From: Burkholderiaceae bacterium
GTDB taxonomy: Bacteria; Pseudomonadota; Gammaproteobacteria; Burkholderiales; Burkholderiaceae_C
Length of the DNA: 38,640 nucleotides
Assembly (NCBI GenBank): GCA_019751915.1
Contig: JAIEMS010000016.1
Coordinates: 1 to 38,640 of the forward strand
Reading direction: 5' to 3'
Part shown: positions 31,651 to 38,640 of the stretch, one piece after another
How positions within the stretch are numbered: the stretch's first letter is position 1
How the letters are laid out: each line of letters begins with the position of its first letter
Program-made: the position numbers and the translations under genes
Notes under the pieces: model-generated
The model's input: only the letters and a program-made list of their open reading frames with translations
The model's database searches: none
What the model was told of the DNA's origin: nothing

Positions 31651-33090
31651 TCAAGCGTCCACGGGCGGTACTTCAACCGGCTTGAACAGCGCTGCCATTT
31701 TGCGTTTGGGCTTGATGTGGGTCGATACGCCACGCCCTGCTGGGCTGCGCTCGGCCTCCCATTGTGCGGTGACAGTCTCAGACGACGCTTCGTAGGGCTT
31801 GTCAAAGAAGGGGTCGCGCGAAACCGTGGCGGGCCGAAAACCGCGCTGCGGTGCGCGCGGTGCGGCTGAACGTTCAAAGCGCTCTGGGCGCTCAAAACGC
31901 TCGCTGCGTTCACCCCGACCTTCGTTAAAGCGCCCTTGTGGGCGTTCGTCGTCGTAGGCCAAGGTTTCGATGTTGATTTTGGTTTTCAGCAGCTTTTCGA
32001 TGTCGGCCACCAAGCGCGCGTCGCTGCCCGAGACCAGCGTCACTGCCAAGCCCGAGGCCCCCGCGCGGCCAGTGCGACCAATGCGGTGGACGTAATCTTC
32101 GGCGTTGAATGGCACGTCAAAGTTAAACACCGCTGGCACATCTTTGATGTCCAGACCCCGCGCGGCCACATCGGTGCAGACCAACAAATCGACCTCGCCA
32201 CTCTTGAAGGCTTCCAGAGCTTTGAGGCGCTCATCTTGGCTTTTGTCGCCATGCAGTGCGGTGGTTTTGAGGCCTTCGCGCTCCAAACTGCGGGCCAAGC
32301 GGCCACAGCCGAGTTTGCTGTTGACGAAAATAAACGCCTGTTTGATGCCGCGCGTTTTGAGAACTTGGTGAATGGCGCGGCGCTTATCGTCGTCGCCAGC
32401 GCTGTAAAAGCGTTGCTCGACGGTCGATGCGGTCTCGTTGGGGCGGGCTACTTCAATGGTGACCGGGTTTTGCAGGTAGCTGCCTGCCAAGCGCTTGATT
32501 TCGGGCGAGAAGGTGGCACTGAACAGCAGCGTGGTGCGTTGCTTGGGCAAAAAGCTCAAGATGCGTTGTAGGTCGGGCAAGAACCCGATGTCGAGCATGC
32601 GGTCGGCTTCGTCGAGCACCACATATTCGACCTGATTGAGCACCGCATTTTTTGCTTCGATGTGGTCTAGCAAACGCCCCGGCGTTGCCACCAGTACTTC
32701 GACACCTTTTTTCAGCTCCAGCGTCTGGGGTTTCATGTCCATGCCACCAAACACCACTGCACTGCGCAGTTTGGTGTATTTGGCGTACAGGGCGATTTGC
32801 TGGGCCACCTGATCGGCCAACTCGCGCGTGGGCAACAGCACCAAGGCGCGCACCGGATGGCGCGCAGGGGATGTGGAGCTACTTTCGTGCTTGAGCAAGC
32901 GCTGTAGCAGCGGTAGCGAGAACGCCGCTGTTTTGCCAGTGCCGGTCTGGGCAGCGCCCATCACGTCTTGGCCAGTGAGCACGACCGGAATGGCCTGCTC
33001 CTGAATCGGGGTCATGGACTCGTAGCCCATCTCGGCCACGGCGCGCGCCAGCGGCTCGGCCAGCGATAGATTAGAAAAAGAACTTGTCAT
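31651..33090 (-). CDS. DEAD-box RNA helicase (RhlE type)
   Basis: A 479-residue ATP-dependent RNA helicase. Motifs in order: Q motif MTPIQEQAIP (26-35), motif I AQTGTGKT (47-54), PTRELADQ (87-94), TPGR (136-139), DEAD (160-163), SAT (191-193), and in domain 2 TDVAARGLDIKDV and HRIGRTGRAG. The C-terminal 100 residues are charged and repetitive (ERFERPERFERSAAPRAP), a flexible RNA-binding tail. RhlE-type helicases assist ribosome assembly and RNA decay, especially in the cold. ATG at 33090. Its upstream region also holds repeat copy 10. Confidence 0.93.
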   Translation of the reverse strand: MTSSFSNLSLAEPLARAVAEMGYESMTPIQEQAIPVVLTGQDVMGAAQTGTGKTAAFSLPLLQRLLKHESSSTSPARHPVRALVLLPTRELADQVAQQIALYAKYTKLRSAVVFGGMDMKPQTLELKKGVEVLVATPGRLLDHIEAKNAVLNQVEYVVLDEADRMLDIGFLPDLQRILSFLPKQRTTLLFSATFSPEIKRLAGSYLQNPVTIEVARPNETASTVEQRFYSAGDDDKRRAIHQVLKTRGIKQAFIFVNSKLGCGRLARSLEREGLKTTALHGDKSQDERLKALEAFKSGEVDLLVCTDVAARGLDIKDVPAVFNFDVPFNAEDYVHRIGRTGRAGASGLAVTLVSGSDARLVADIEKLLKTKINIETLAYDDERPQGRFNEGRGERSERFERPERFERSAAPRAPQRGFRPATVSRDPFFDKPYEASSETVTAQWEAERSPAGRGVSTHIKPKRKMAALFKPVEVPPVDA

Positions 33091-33183
33091 TGAGGCCGCT
33101 ATTGTGGCACCAGCACCGACTCGACCCCAGACAATGCTTTAAATCACAGCCTGTAGCCGCCAATAAATGCGCTGTGGTGCCGG

Positions 33184-33250
33184 TATCTATTTAAACTTTT
33201 TGATAGCAACAAAAGCTTGTGGTGCTTGGGCTATAGGCTATTTTGATGGT
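33184..33250 (+). repeat. Two-hairpin intergenic repeat, copy 10, overlapping a gene end
   Basis: CTATTTAAACTTTTTGATAG (hairpin 1 region), then AGCTTGTGGTGCTTGGGCT and a TATTTTGATGG tail. It contains the stop codon (33231-33233) of the TetR gene and its last codons. Confidence 0.65.
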
Positions 33251-33908
33251 TTTTTATGGCTGAAATGCTGTTTCCAGCCTTATGTGCTTGTGCGTGCAAA
33301 CCCAAACCAGTCAAATAGATATCGACGGCAGCTTGGCCGGTATGCACCAAATCAAAAGCACTTTGGTCCACTAACCATTGGTGCACCAGCCCCTCGATCA
33401 GCACTTGCAGGCCAATGGCAGCAGTATCGAGTGCCACTGGCAGCGATTGCCCTGATTCTTGCGCCGCCCGTGCCAGCGCCAGTCGGTTGTGAGCGACGCA
33501 TTGGCCGTGGACGCGCAAGCGCCGTTCTTGCACGGCCCCGAGTTCGTCGGTGAATTCCACTTTGTGCGTGGCAATTTGCAGTACCCGGCGCGTTTGGGCA
33601 TCGTTGGCAATCAGGTGCAGTGCGCTCAACAAAGCGGTACGCAGTTCGGCCAGCGTGTTGCTGCCCGGCGCTTGGCTAGCTTGGGCATGGGCACTTTCCA
33701 ACGGCAAAGTCACGCGCTCCATCATGGCGTTGAACAGGTCGGCCTTGTCCTTGAAATGCCAATAAATCGCCCCGCGCGTGGTGCCTGCAGCGACGGCAAT
33801 GTCGTTGAGCGAGGTGCGCGATACCCCCTGCGCCTCGAACAATTGCTCGGCCGCATCCAGCAACGCACTGCGCGTAGCTTGGGCATCGGCTTTGGTGCGA
33901 CGAGCCAT
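33231..33908 (-). CDS. TetR/AcrR-family repressor of the efflux operon
   Basis: A 225-residue regulator. Helix-turn-helix (about 10-58): ALLDAAEQLFEAQGVSRTSL, NDIAVAAGTTRGAIYWHFKD, the AcrR/TtgR-type signature. The ligand-binding half is variable, as expected for a multidrug sensor. It is divergent from the RND adaptor gene, and the palindrome at 33953-33974 lies between them, so it should repress both itself and the pump until a toxic ligand binds. ATG 33908 begins the conserved N-terminus (MARRTKADA); the longer in-frame start at 34058 would run through the operator and is rejected. Its last residues lie in repeat copy 10. Confidence 0.92.
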   Translation of the reverse strand: MARRTKADAQATRSALLDAAEQLFEAQGVSRTSLNDIAVAAGTTRGAIYWHFKDKADLFNAMMERVTLPLESAHAQASQAPGSNTLAELRTALLSALHLIANDAQTRRVLQIATHKVEFTDELGAVQERRLRVHGQCVAHNRLALARAAQESGQSLPVALDTAAIGLQVLIEGLVHQWLVDQSAFDLVHTGQAAVDIYLTGLGLHAQAHKAGNSISAIKNHQNSL

Positions 33909-33952
33909 GGCATTGACCTCCAAAAAATGCTGTGTAATGCGGCGACTATACA

Positions 33953-33974
33953 ACATACATTCAAGGATGTATGT
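33953..33974. promoter_or_regulatory. AcrR-type operator
   Basis: ACATACAT-N6 (TCAAGG)-ATGTATGT: perfect 8-bp arms. The E. coli AcrR operator has the same arms (TACATACAT and ATGTATGTA) around a 6-base spacer, from memory. It sits midway between the divergent repressor and adaptor genes, 45 bases from the repressor start; a TATACA at 33947-33952 next to it could be the adaptor -10. Confidence 0.8.
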
Positions 33975-34040
33975 ATGATGCCGGTATTCCAATGCTTCAC
34001 CCATCGGGTCTGTTGCCCGATCCTTTCCCAAAGGAACACC

Positions 34041-35327
34041 ATGCCTGCCTTGCGCCATGCTGAGACTGCTTTTGCTTTTCCCCTCACCCCTGTTCGACCC
34101 GCGCGCGCACCCATGCGCTGGGGCATTGCCATGGGGGGGCTATCGGCGGCTTTGCTGTTGCTAGGGTGTGGCGCTGGTGATGCGCCTGCGGGTGCTGCTG
34201 CCGCTGGGGGCAGACCGCCACCGCAAGTGGGCGTGGTTACAGTGGCTTTGGGTGATGTGGGCTTGGTGACGGAGCTGCCGGGCCGCCTTGAGGCCTCGCG
34301 GGTGGCGCAGGTGCGGGCCAGAGCCACTGGCATTTTGCAAAAGCGCTTGTTCCGTGAGGGCAGCGATGTCAAAGCAGGTCAGGCGTTGTTTGCCATTGAT
34401 CCCGCACCCTACGTGGCGGCCCAGCAAACAGCCAATGCCCAGCTAGCACGGGCACAGGCCAATTTGTCGCAGGCAGCGGCGCTGGCCGAACGCTACCAGC
34501 CGCTGGTCGATGCCAACGCCATCAGCCAGCAAGAGTACGCCAACGCTGTGGCTGCCCACAAGCAGGCCCAAGCCGATGTGGCCGCAGGCAATGCGGCGGT
34601 GCAAACGGCCAGCATCAACCTGAACTACGCCAGCGTCACGGCCCCGATCTCTGGGCGCATTGGCCGGGCGCTGGTGACCGAGGGCGCACTGGTGAGCCAA
34701 ACCGAAGCGACCCCGCTGGCGGTGGTGCAGCAAATCAACCCGATGTATGTCAATTTCACCCAATCGGCCGACGAGGTGATGAAGCTGCGCCGGGCCATGG
34801 AAGCGGGTCAATTCAAACGCGCTTCGGGGGCCGAGGCCGCCAGCGTGCGCGTGTTGCTCGAAGATGGCAGCGAATACGCCCACCCCGGCAAGCTGTTGTT
34901 TTCTGACCTGACGGTCGATGCCAGCACCGGCCAAGTCACGCTGCGTGCTGAAGTGCCCAACCCCAAAGGCGAGTTGTTGCCCGGCCTGTATGTGCGGGTG
35001 CAACTGGAACAAGCCCAAGTCGGCAACGCCATCACCCTGCCGCAACAGGCCGTCACACGCACCCAGCAGGGTGACAAGGTGATGCTGGTCGATGCGCAGG
35101 GGAAAATCAGCCCGCGCATGGTCAAAATTGGCGCGGCACGCAACCAGCAATGGGTGGTGCTCGAGGGCCTGAAGGCGGGCGATCAGGTGATGGTCGATGG
35201 TTTTCAAAAACTGCAAATGATGCCGCCCGGCGCACCCGTGAAGGCCGTGCCGTGGCAAGCGCCGGGCAGCGCTCCTGCCCCTGCTGCCTCGGCAGCGACA
35301 GCGCCTGCCAGCGCAGCCCGTCCGTAA
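34041..35327 (+). CDS. RND efflux periplasmic adaptor (AcrA/MexA type)
   Basis: A 428-residue membrane-fusion protein that links the inner-membrane pump to an outer-membrane channel. It has a signal segment ending in lipobox LLGC (about residue 41), so it is a lipoprotein anchored in the inner membrane. Then come the lipoyl half-motif (VRARATGILQKRLFREGSDV), a coiled-coil hairpin (about 105-160, NAQLARAQANLSQAAALAER), the second half-motif (NYASVTAPISGRIGRALVTE), and beta-barrel and membrane-proximal domains. The C-terminus is Ala/Pro-rich. ATG at 34041 has AAGGA (34031-34035) 5 bases upstream. First gene of the efflux operon; its stop is 10 bases before the pump gene. Confidence 0.93.
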   Translation: MPALRHAETAFAFPLTPVRPARAPMRWGIAMGGLSAALLLLGCGAGDAPAGAAAAGGRPPPQVGVVTVALGDVGLVTELPGRLEASRVAQVRARATGILQKRLFREGSDVKAGQALFAIDPAPYVAAQQTANAQLARAQANLSQAAALAERYQPLVDANAISQQEYANAVAAHKQAQADVAAGNAAVQTASINLNYASVTAPISGRIGRALVTEGALVSQTEATPLAVVQQINPMYVNFTQSADEVMKLRRAMEAGQFKRASGAEAASVRVLLEDGSEYAHPGKLLFSDLTVDASTGQVTLRAEVPNPKGELLPGLYVRVQLEQAQVGNAITLPQQAVTRTQQGDKVMLVDAQGKISPRMVKIGAARNQQWVVLEGLKAGDQVMVDGFQKLQMMPPGAPVKAVPWQAPGSAPAPAASAATAPASAARP

Positions 35328-35337
35328 GGAGCGCCCA

Positions 35338-38300
35338 ATGGCCAAATTCTTTATTGACCGCCCCATTTTTGCGTGGGTGATTGCTTTGTTTGTGATGGTG
35401 CTGGGTGGGGTTTCCATCAGCCAACTGCCCATTGCCCAATACCCTTCAGTGGCCCCGCCGAGCATTGTGGTTTCGGCGGCCTACCCCGGCGCTTCGGCGC
35501 AAACACTCGAAGACAGCGTGTTGGCGGTGATTGAGCGCGAAATGAACGGCGCGCCCGGCTTGGCCTACATGGAAGCCGTGAGCCAAGCCAACGGCACCGG
35601 CACCATTACCTTGAGCTTTGAGCCGGGCACCAGCCCCGAGCTGGCGCAGGTGGAGGTGCAAAACCGTTTGGCCCGTGCTACGCCGCGTTTGCCCTCCGTG
35701 GTCAATCAGCAGGGTGTGCGCGTCGAGAAATCGCGCACCAACTTTTTGCAGTTTGTCATGCTGTCGTCGTCTGACCCCAAAACCGACGTGACGGCCCTGA
35801 GCGACTACGCCTCGCGCAACGTGATGCCCGAGTTGCAGCGCTTGCCCGGTATTGGTCAAGTGCAGTTGTTTGGTTCTGAGCGCGCCATGCGCGTTTGGGT
35901 CGATCCGGCCCAATTGCAGGGCTATAACCTGTCGGCAGCCGATGTTGCCAATGCCATTCAAGCGCAAAACGCACAGGTCTCGGCAGGCAGTTTGGGCGAG
36001 TTGCCTAACCTGAGCGGCCAGACCATCTCGGCCACCATCGTGGTTCCCGGGCAAATCAGCAGCACGACAGAGTTTGGCAACATCGTTTTGCGCGCCAACG
36101 CCGATGGCTCGGCAGTGCGGCTCAAAGATGTGGCCCGCATTGAGTTGGGCGCGCAGTCTTACGCCACCAGCGCCCGCCTGAACGGCCAACCTGCCGCTGG
36201 CATGGGCTTGCAGCTTTCGCCTTCTGGCAACGCGCTGGCAGCGGCCACTGCCGTGAAAAAGCGCATGGCCGAGTTAGAAAAATACTTTCCGCCCGGTATG
36301 GCTTGGACGGTTCCCTACGATAGCTCCAACTTCATCAAAATTTCGATCCAGCAAGTGGCGCAAACCCTGCTGGAAGCCATCGTGCTGGTGTTTTTGGTGA
36401 TGTTTGTCTTCTTGCAAAATTTTCGCTACACCATCATCCCGACCATCGTGGTGCCGGTGGCCTTGCTGGGCACTTTTGGCGCGTTGCTGGCGATGGGTTT
36501 TTCGATCAACGTGCTGACCATGTTTGGCATGGTGCTGGTGATTGGTATCGTCGTGGACGATGCCATCGTGGTGGTCGAGAACGTCGAGCGCATCATGGGC
36601 GAGGAGGGTTTGTCGCCCCTCGAGGCCACCCGCAAGGCCATGGGCCAAATCTCTGGGGCCATCATCGGCATTACCGTGGTGTTGATTGCGGTGTTTGTAC
36701 CGCTGGCCTTTTTTGCCGGTTCGGTGGGCAACATTTACCGCCAATTTTCGGCAGTGATGGCGGTGTCGATTGCCTTCTCGGCCTTTATGGCGTTGTCGCT
36801 GACCCCGGCGCTGTGCGCCACGCTGTTGCAGCCGGTCAAGGCCGGTCATGCCCACGCCAAAACGGGGTTTTTTGGCTGGTTCAACCGGGGCTTTGCCCGC
36901 AGCACGAAAAGCTACGAGGGTTGGGTCGCCAAATTGCTGCGCCGAGGTGGCCGGATGATGGTGGTCTATCTGGCGCTGGTTGCCGCTGTCGGGGTGCTGT
37001 ATTTGCGTCTGCCGACCTCGTTCTTGCCCAACGAAGACCAAGGTAATTTGCTGGTCAATATCCAACTTCCCCCCGGCGCGACGCTGGAGCGCACCAAGGC
37101 TGTGGTCGAAAAGGTTGAAGGCTTCATGCTGGCCCAGCCCGAAGTCAAGAGCATGGTGGCGGTGATGGGCTTTAGCTTCTCGGGCCAAGGGCAAAACGCG
37201 GGGTTGTCGTTTGTCACGCTCAAGGATTGGTCAGAACGCCCTGGCCCCCAGCATTCGGCAGAAGCCATCGCTGGCCGGGCCATGGGGGCGCTGATGGGGG
37301 TGCGCGATGCGTTTATTTACCCGCTGAGTCCGCCGCCCATTCCAGAATTGGGCACCAGTTCGGGCTTTACCTTCCGCCTGCAAGATCGAGGGGGTAACGG
37401 CCACGATGCGCTGGTGGCAGCGCGCAACCAGATGCTCGGTATGGCATCGCAAAACAAAGTGCTGGCAGGGGTACGCCCCGATGGTTTGGAAGATGCGCCG
37501 CAGTTGCAGGTCGATATCGACCGCGAGAAAGCCAGCGCCCAAGGGGTTAGCTTTGCTGCCATCAACAGCACCATCTCGACGGCGCTGGGTTCGAGCTATG
37601 TCAACGACTTTCCGAATGCTGGTCGTTTGCAGCGGGTGGTGGTGCAGGCGCAGGCGCAGGCCCGGATGCAGCCCGAGGATATTTTGAAACTCACTGCCAT
37701 CAACACCCAAGGCAAGGCCGTGCCGCTGTCGTCGTTTGCCAGCACCCGCTGGACCAGCGGCGCGATGCAAACCGTGCGCTACAACGGCTATCCGGCCATG
37801 CGTATCTCGGGCGGTGCCGCGCCCGGCCACAGCACCGGCGAGGCCATGGCCGAGATGGAACGCATGGCGGCGCAACTGCCCGCCGGTTTTGGCTTTGAAT
37901 GGACGGGCCAGTCGCGTGAAGAAAAGCTGGCAGGCTCACAGGCCATCGTGCTCTATGGCTTTGCTATCTTGGCGGTGTTTTTGTCTTTGGCAGCGCTGTA
38001 CGAAAGCTGGTCGATTCCGCTGGCAGTGATTTTGGTGGTGCCGCTGGGGGTGCTGGGGGTGTTGCTGGGCATTACCGGGCGCGGTATGGCCAACGATGTG
38101 TACTTTCAGGTTGGCCTCATCACCATCATTGGCTTATCGGCCAAGAACGCTATTTTGATTATTGAGTTTGCCAAAGACCTGCACGCGCAGGGCAAGAGCG
38201 TGTTGGAGTCGGCGCTGGCGGCTGCGCATCTGCGGTTTCGGCCCATTGTCATGACCTCGCTGGCCTTTATTTTGGGCGTGGTGCCGTTGGCTTTGGCCTC

Positions 38301-38583
38301 GGGGGCCAGCTCGGCCAGCCAACGCGCTATTGGTACCGGCGTGATTGCCGGAATGCTGGTGGGTACCTTTTTAGCGGTGTTTTTTGTGCCGGTGTTTTTT
38401 GTCGTGGTGCGCAGTGTGTTCAAAGACAGCGCACGCCAGCACGAACGCTTTGTGCAACACGCCCAAGAAGCAGGCATCACCGCCGCCGCTAGCGATGCCC
38501 TGTTGGCGCAGGCAGAAGCGGGTCTGTCGGACGACGATAAACGCGCCTTGCACCAAGGCAGCAGCCCTTCTAAAGAAAGTTAA
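35338..38583 (+). CDS. RND multidrug efflux pump (AcrB/MexB, HAE1 family)
   Basis: A 1081-residue proton-driven inner-membrane pump. It starts MAKFFIDRPIFAWVIALFVM like AcrB, has about 12 membrane helices and two large periplasmic loops. The proton-relay pair Asp407-Asp408 falls in GIVVDDAIVVVENVERIM, at the same numbering as E. coli AcrB, and Lys936 lies in IGLSAKNAILIIEF. The periplasmic segments FLPNEDQGNLLVNIQLPPGA and PPPIPELGTSSGFTFRLQDR match HAE1 pumps for hydrophobic drugs, dyes and bile-like compounds. AAGGA (35326-35330) overlaps the adaptor stop codon. The C-terminal 35 residues are extra, charged and Ala-rich. Regulated through the AcrR-type operator upstream. Confidence 0.96.
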   Translation: MAKFFIDRPIFAWVIALFVMVLGGVSISQLPIAQYPSVAPPSIVVSAAYPGASAQTLEDSVLAVIEREMNGAPGLAYMEAVSQANGTGTITLSFEPGTSPELAQVEVQNRLARATPRLPSVVNQQGVRVEKSRTNFLQFVMLSSSDPKTDVTALSDYASRNVMPELQRLPGIGQVQLFGSERAMRVWVDPAQLQGYNLSAADVANAIQAQNAQVSAGSLGELPNLSGQTISATIVVPGQISSTTEFGNIVLRANADGSAVRLKDVARIELGAQSYATSARLNGQPAAGMGLQLSPSGNALAAATAVKKRMAELEKYFPPGMAWTVPYDSSNFIKISIQQVAQTLLEAIVLVFLVMFVFLQNFRYTIIPTIVVPVALLGTFGALLAMGFSINVLTMFGMVLVIGIVVDDAIVVVENVERIMGEEGLSPLEATRKAMGQISGAIIGITVVLIAVFVPLAFFAGSVGNIYRQFSAVMAVSIAFSAFMALSLTPALCATLLQPVKAGHAHAKTGFFGWFNRGFARSTKSYEGWVAKLLRRGGRMMVVYLALVAAVGVLYLRLPTSFLPNEDQGNLLVNIQLPPGATLERTKAVVEKVEGFMLAQPEVKSMVAVMGFSFSGQGQNAGLSFVTLKDWSERPGPQHSAEAIAGRAMGALMGVRDAFIYPLSPPPIPELGTSSGFTFRLQDRGGNGHDALVAARNQMLGMASQNKVLAGVRPDGLEDAPQLQVDIDREKASAQGVSFAAINSTISTALGSSYVNDFPNAGRLQRVVVQAQAQARMQPEDILKLTAINTQGKAVPLSSFASTRWTSGAMQTVRYNGYPAMRISGGAAPGHSTGEAMAEMERMAAQLPAGFGFEWTGQSREEKLAGSQAIVLYGFAILAVFLSLAALYESWSIPLAVILVVPLGVLGVLLGITGRGMANDVYFQVGLITIIGLSAKNAILIIEFAKDLHAQGKSVLESALAAAHLRFRPIVMTSLAFILGVVPLALASGASSASQRAIGTGVIAGMLVGTFLAVFFVPVFFVVVRSVFKDSARQHERFVQHAQEAGITAAASDALLAQAEAGLSDDDKRALHQGSSPSKES

Positions 38584-38585
38584 TC

Positions 38586-38640
38586 ATGGCCTTGACTTTG
38601 TCTTTACCCCTTTCTTTGGCCCGTTTGCGTTGGGGTGCTG
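38586..38640 (+). CDS. Start of a third efflux-operon gene, probably the outer-membrane channel (partial)
   Basis: An ATG 2 bases after the pump stop opens a frame reading MALTLSLPLSLARLRWGA to the window edge. It looks like the start of a signal peptide. By position in RND operons this should be an OprM/NodT-type outer-membrane factor; only 18 codons are visible, so the identity is inferred from context. Confidence 0.5.
   Translation, partial: MALTLSLPLSLARLRWGA

Noticed and set aside
36274-37194. Open frame of 306 codons antisense to the RND pump
   Set aside because: His-rich low-complexity translation typical of a shadow of membrane-helix codons; the plus-strand pump is certain.
1-38640. 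CRISPR arrays, insertion sequences, prophage genes
   Set aside because: No regularly spaced identical repeats, transposase or phage proteins were seen on either strand.

Overview
The window looks like a chromosome segment from a betaproteobacterium of the order Burkholderiales, most likely family Comamonadaceae. I base this on gene content and order (PHP/yciO/M50/trpS block, dusB-fis, a short H-NS protein, an MCP ending in a xWxxF tether), on the GC-rich coding style, and on many copies of a two-hairpin intergenic repeat of the type GCTATC...GATAGC followed by AGCGCTT...AAGCGCT. I know that repeat style from Comamonadaceae genomes. No database search was possible. Most of the window is ordinary core genome; the clearest foreign piece is an AT-rich DUF2971 gene at the left end.

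Layout. 1-1206: remnant of a GGDEF (diguanylate cyclase) gene and the AT-rich DUF2971 gene. 1207-4618 (minus): five tightly packed genes including a tiny J-domain protein and four proteins I do not recognise, two of them with acidic tails. 4719-9327: a lone ABC ATPase, uppP, a MipA/OmpV-like outer-membrane protein, an alpha/beta hydrolase (minus) and a secreted lipase-like lipoprotein. 9443-12993 (minus): PHP phosphoesterase, YciO, site-2-type protease and trpS in one run. 13272-15062: a chemoreceptor. 15221-15296: tRNA-Lys(TTT) with a clear promoter and terminator, followed by a second GGDEF remnant. 15721-17805: an APH/AAA fusion kinase-like protein and a convergent YqaA-like membrane protein. 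17919-20822: dusB-fis and purH. 21029-24818: a 7TM-GAF-PAS-PAS-GGDEF cyclase and an MFS transporter. 24869-30768 (minus): FAD monooxygenase, acnA, an H-NS-like protein and a CNNM/CBS protein. 30793-33090: apaH and a convergent DEAD-box helicase. 33231-38640: TetR/AcrR repressor, divergent RND efflux adaptor and pump, and the first codons of a third gene, probably the outer-membrane channel.

Functional themes. Cell-envelope work is prominent (uppP, MipA-like protein, RND efflux, MFS). The efflux locus has a textbook repressor/operator layout: a palindrome very close to the E. coli AcrR operator sits between acrR-like and acrA-like genes. Signalling by c-di-GMP has a living gene (21029-23467) and two decayed ones (77-157 and 15478-15690).

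The most unusual observations are: (i) a copy of the two-hairpin repeat lies in frame inside acnA and encodes about 21 extra residues just before the conserved block that starts the C-terminal domain; (ii) other copies supply the stop codon or last residues of the monooxygenase, the TetR protein and one GGDEF remnant; (iii) the J-domain gene cluster at 1207-4618 may be an undescribed chaperone-linked system.
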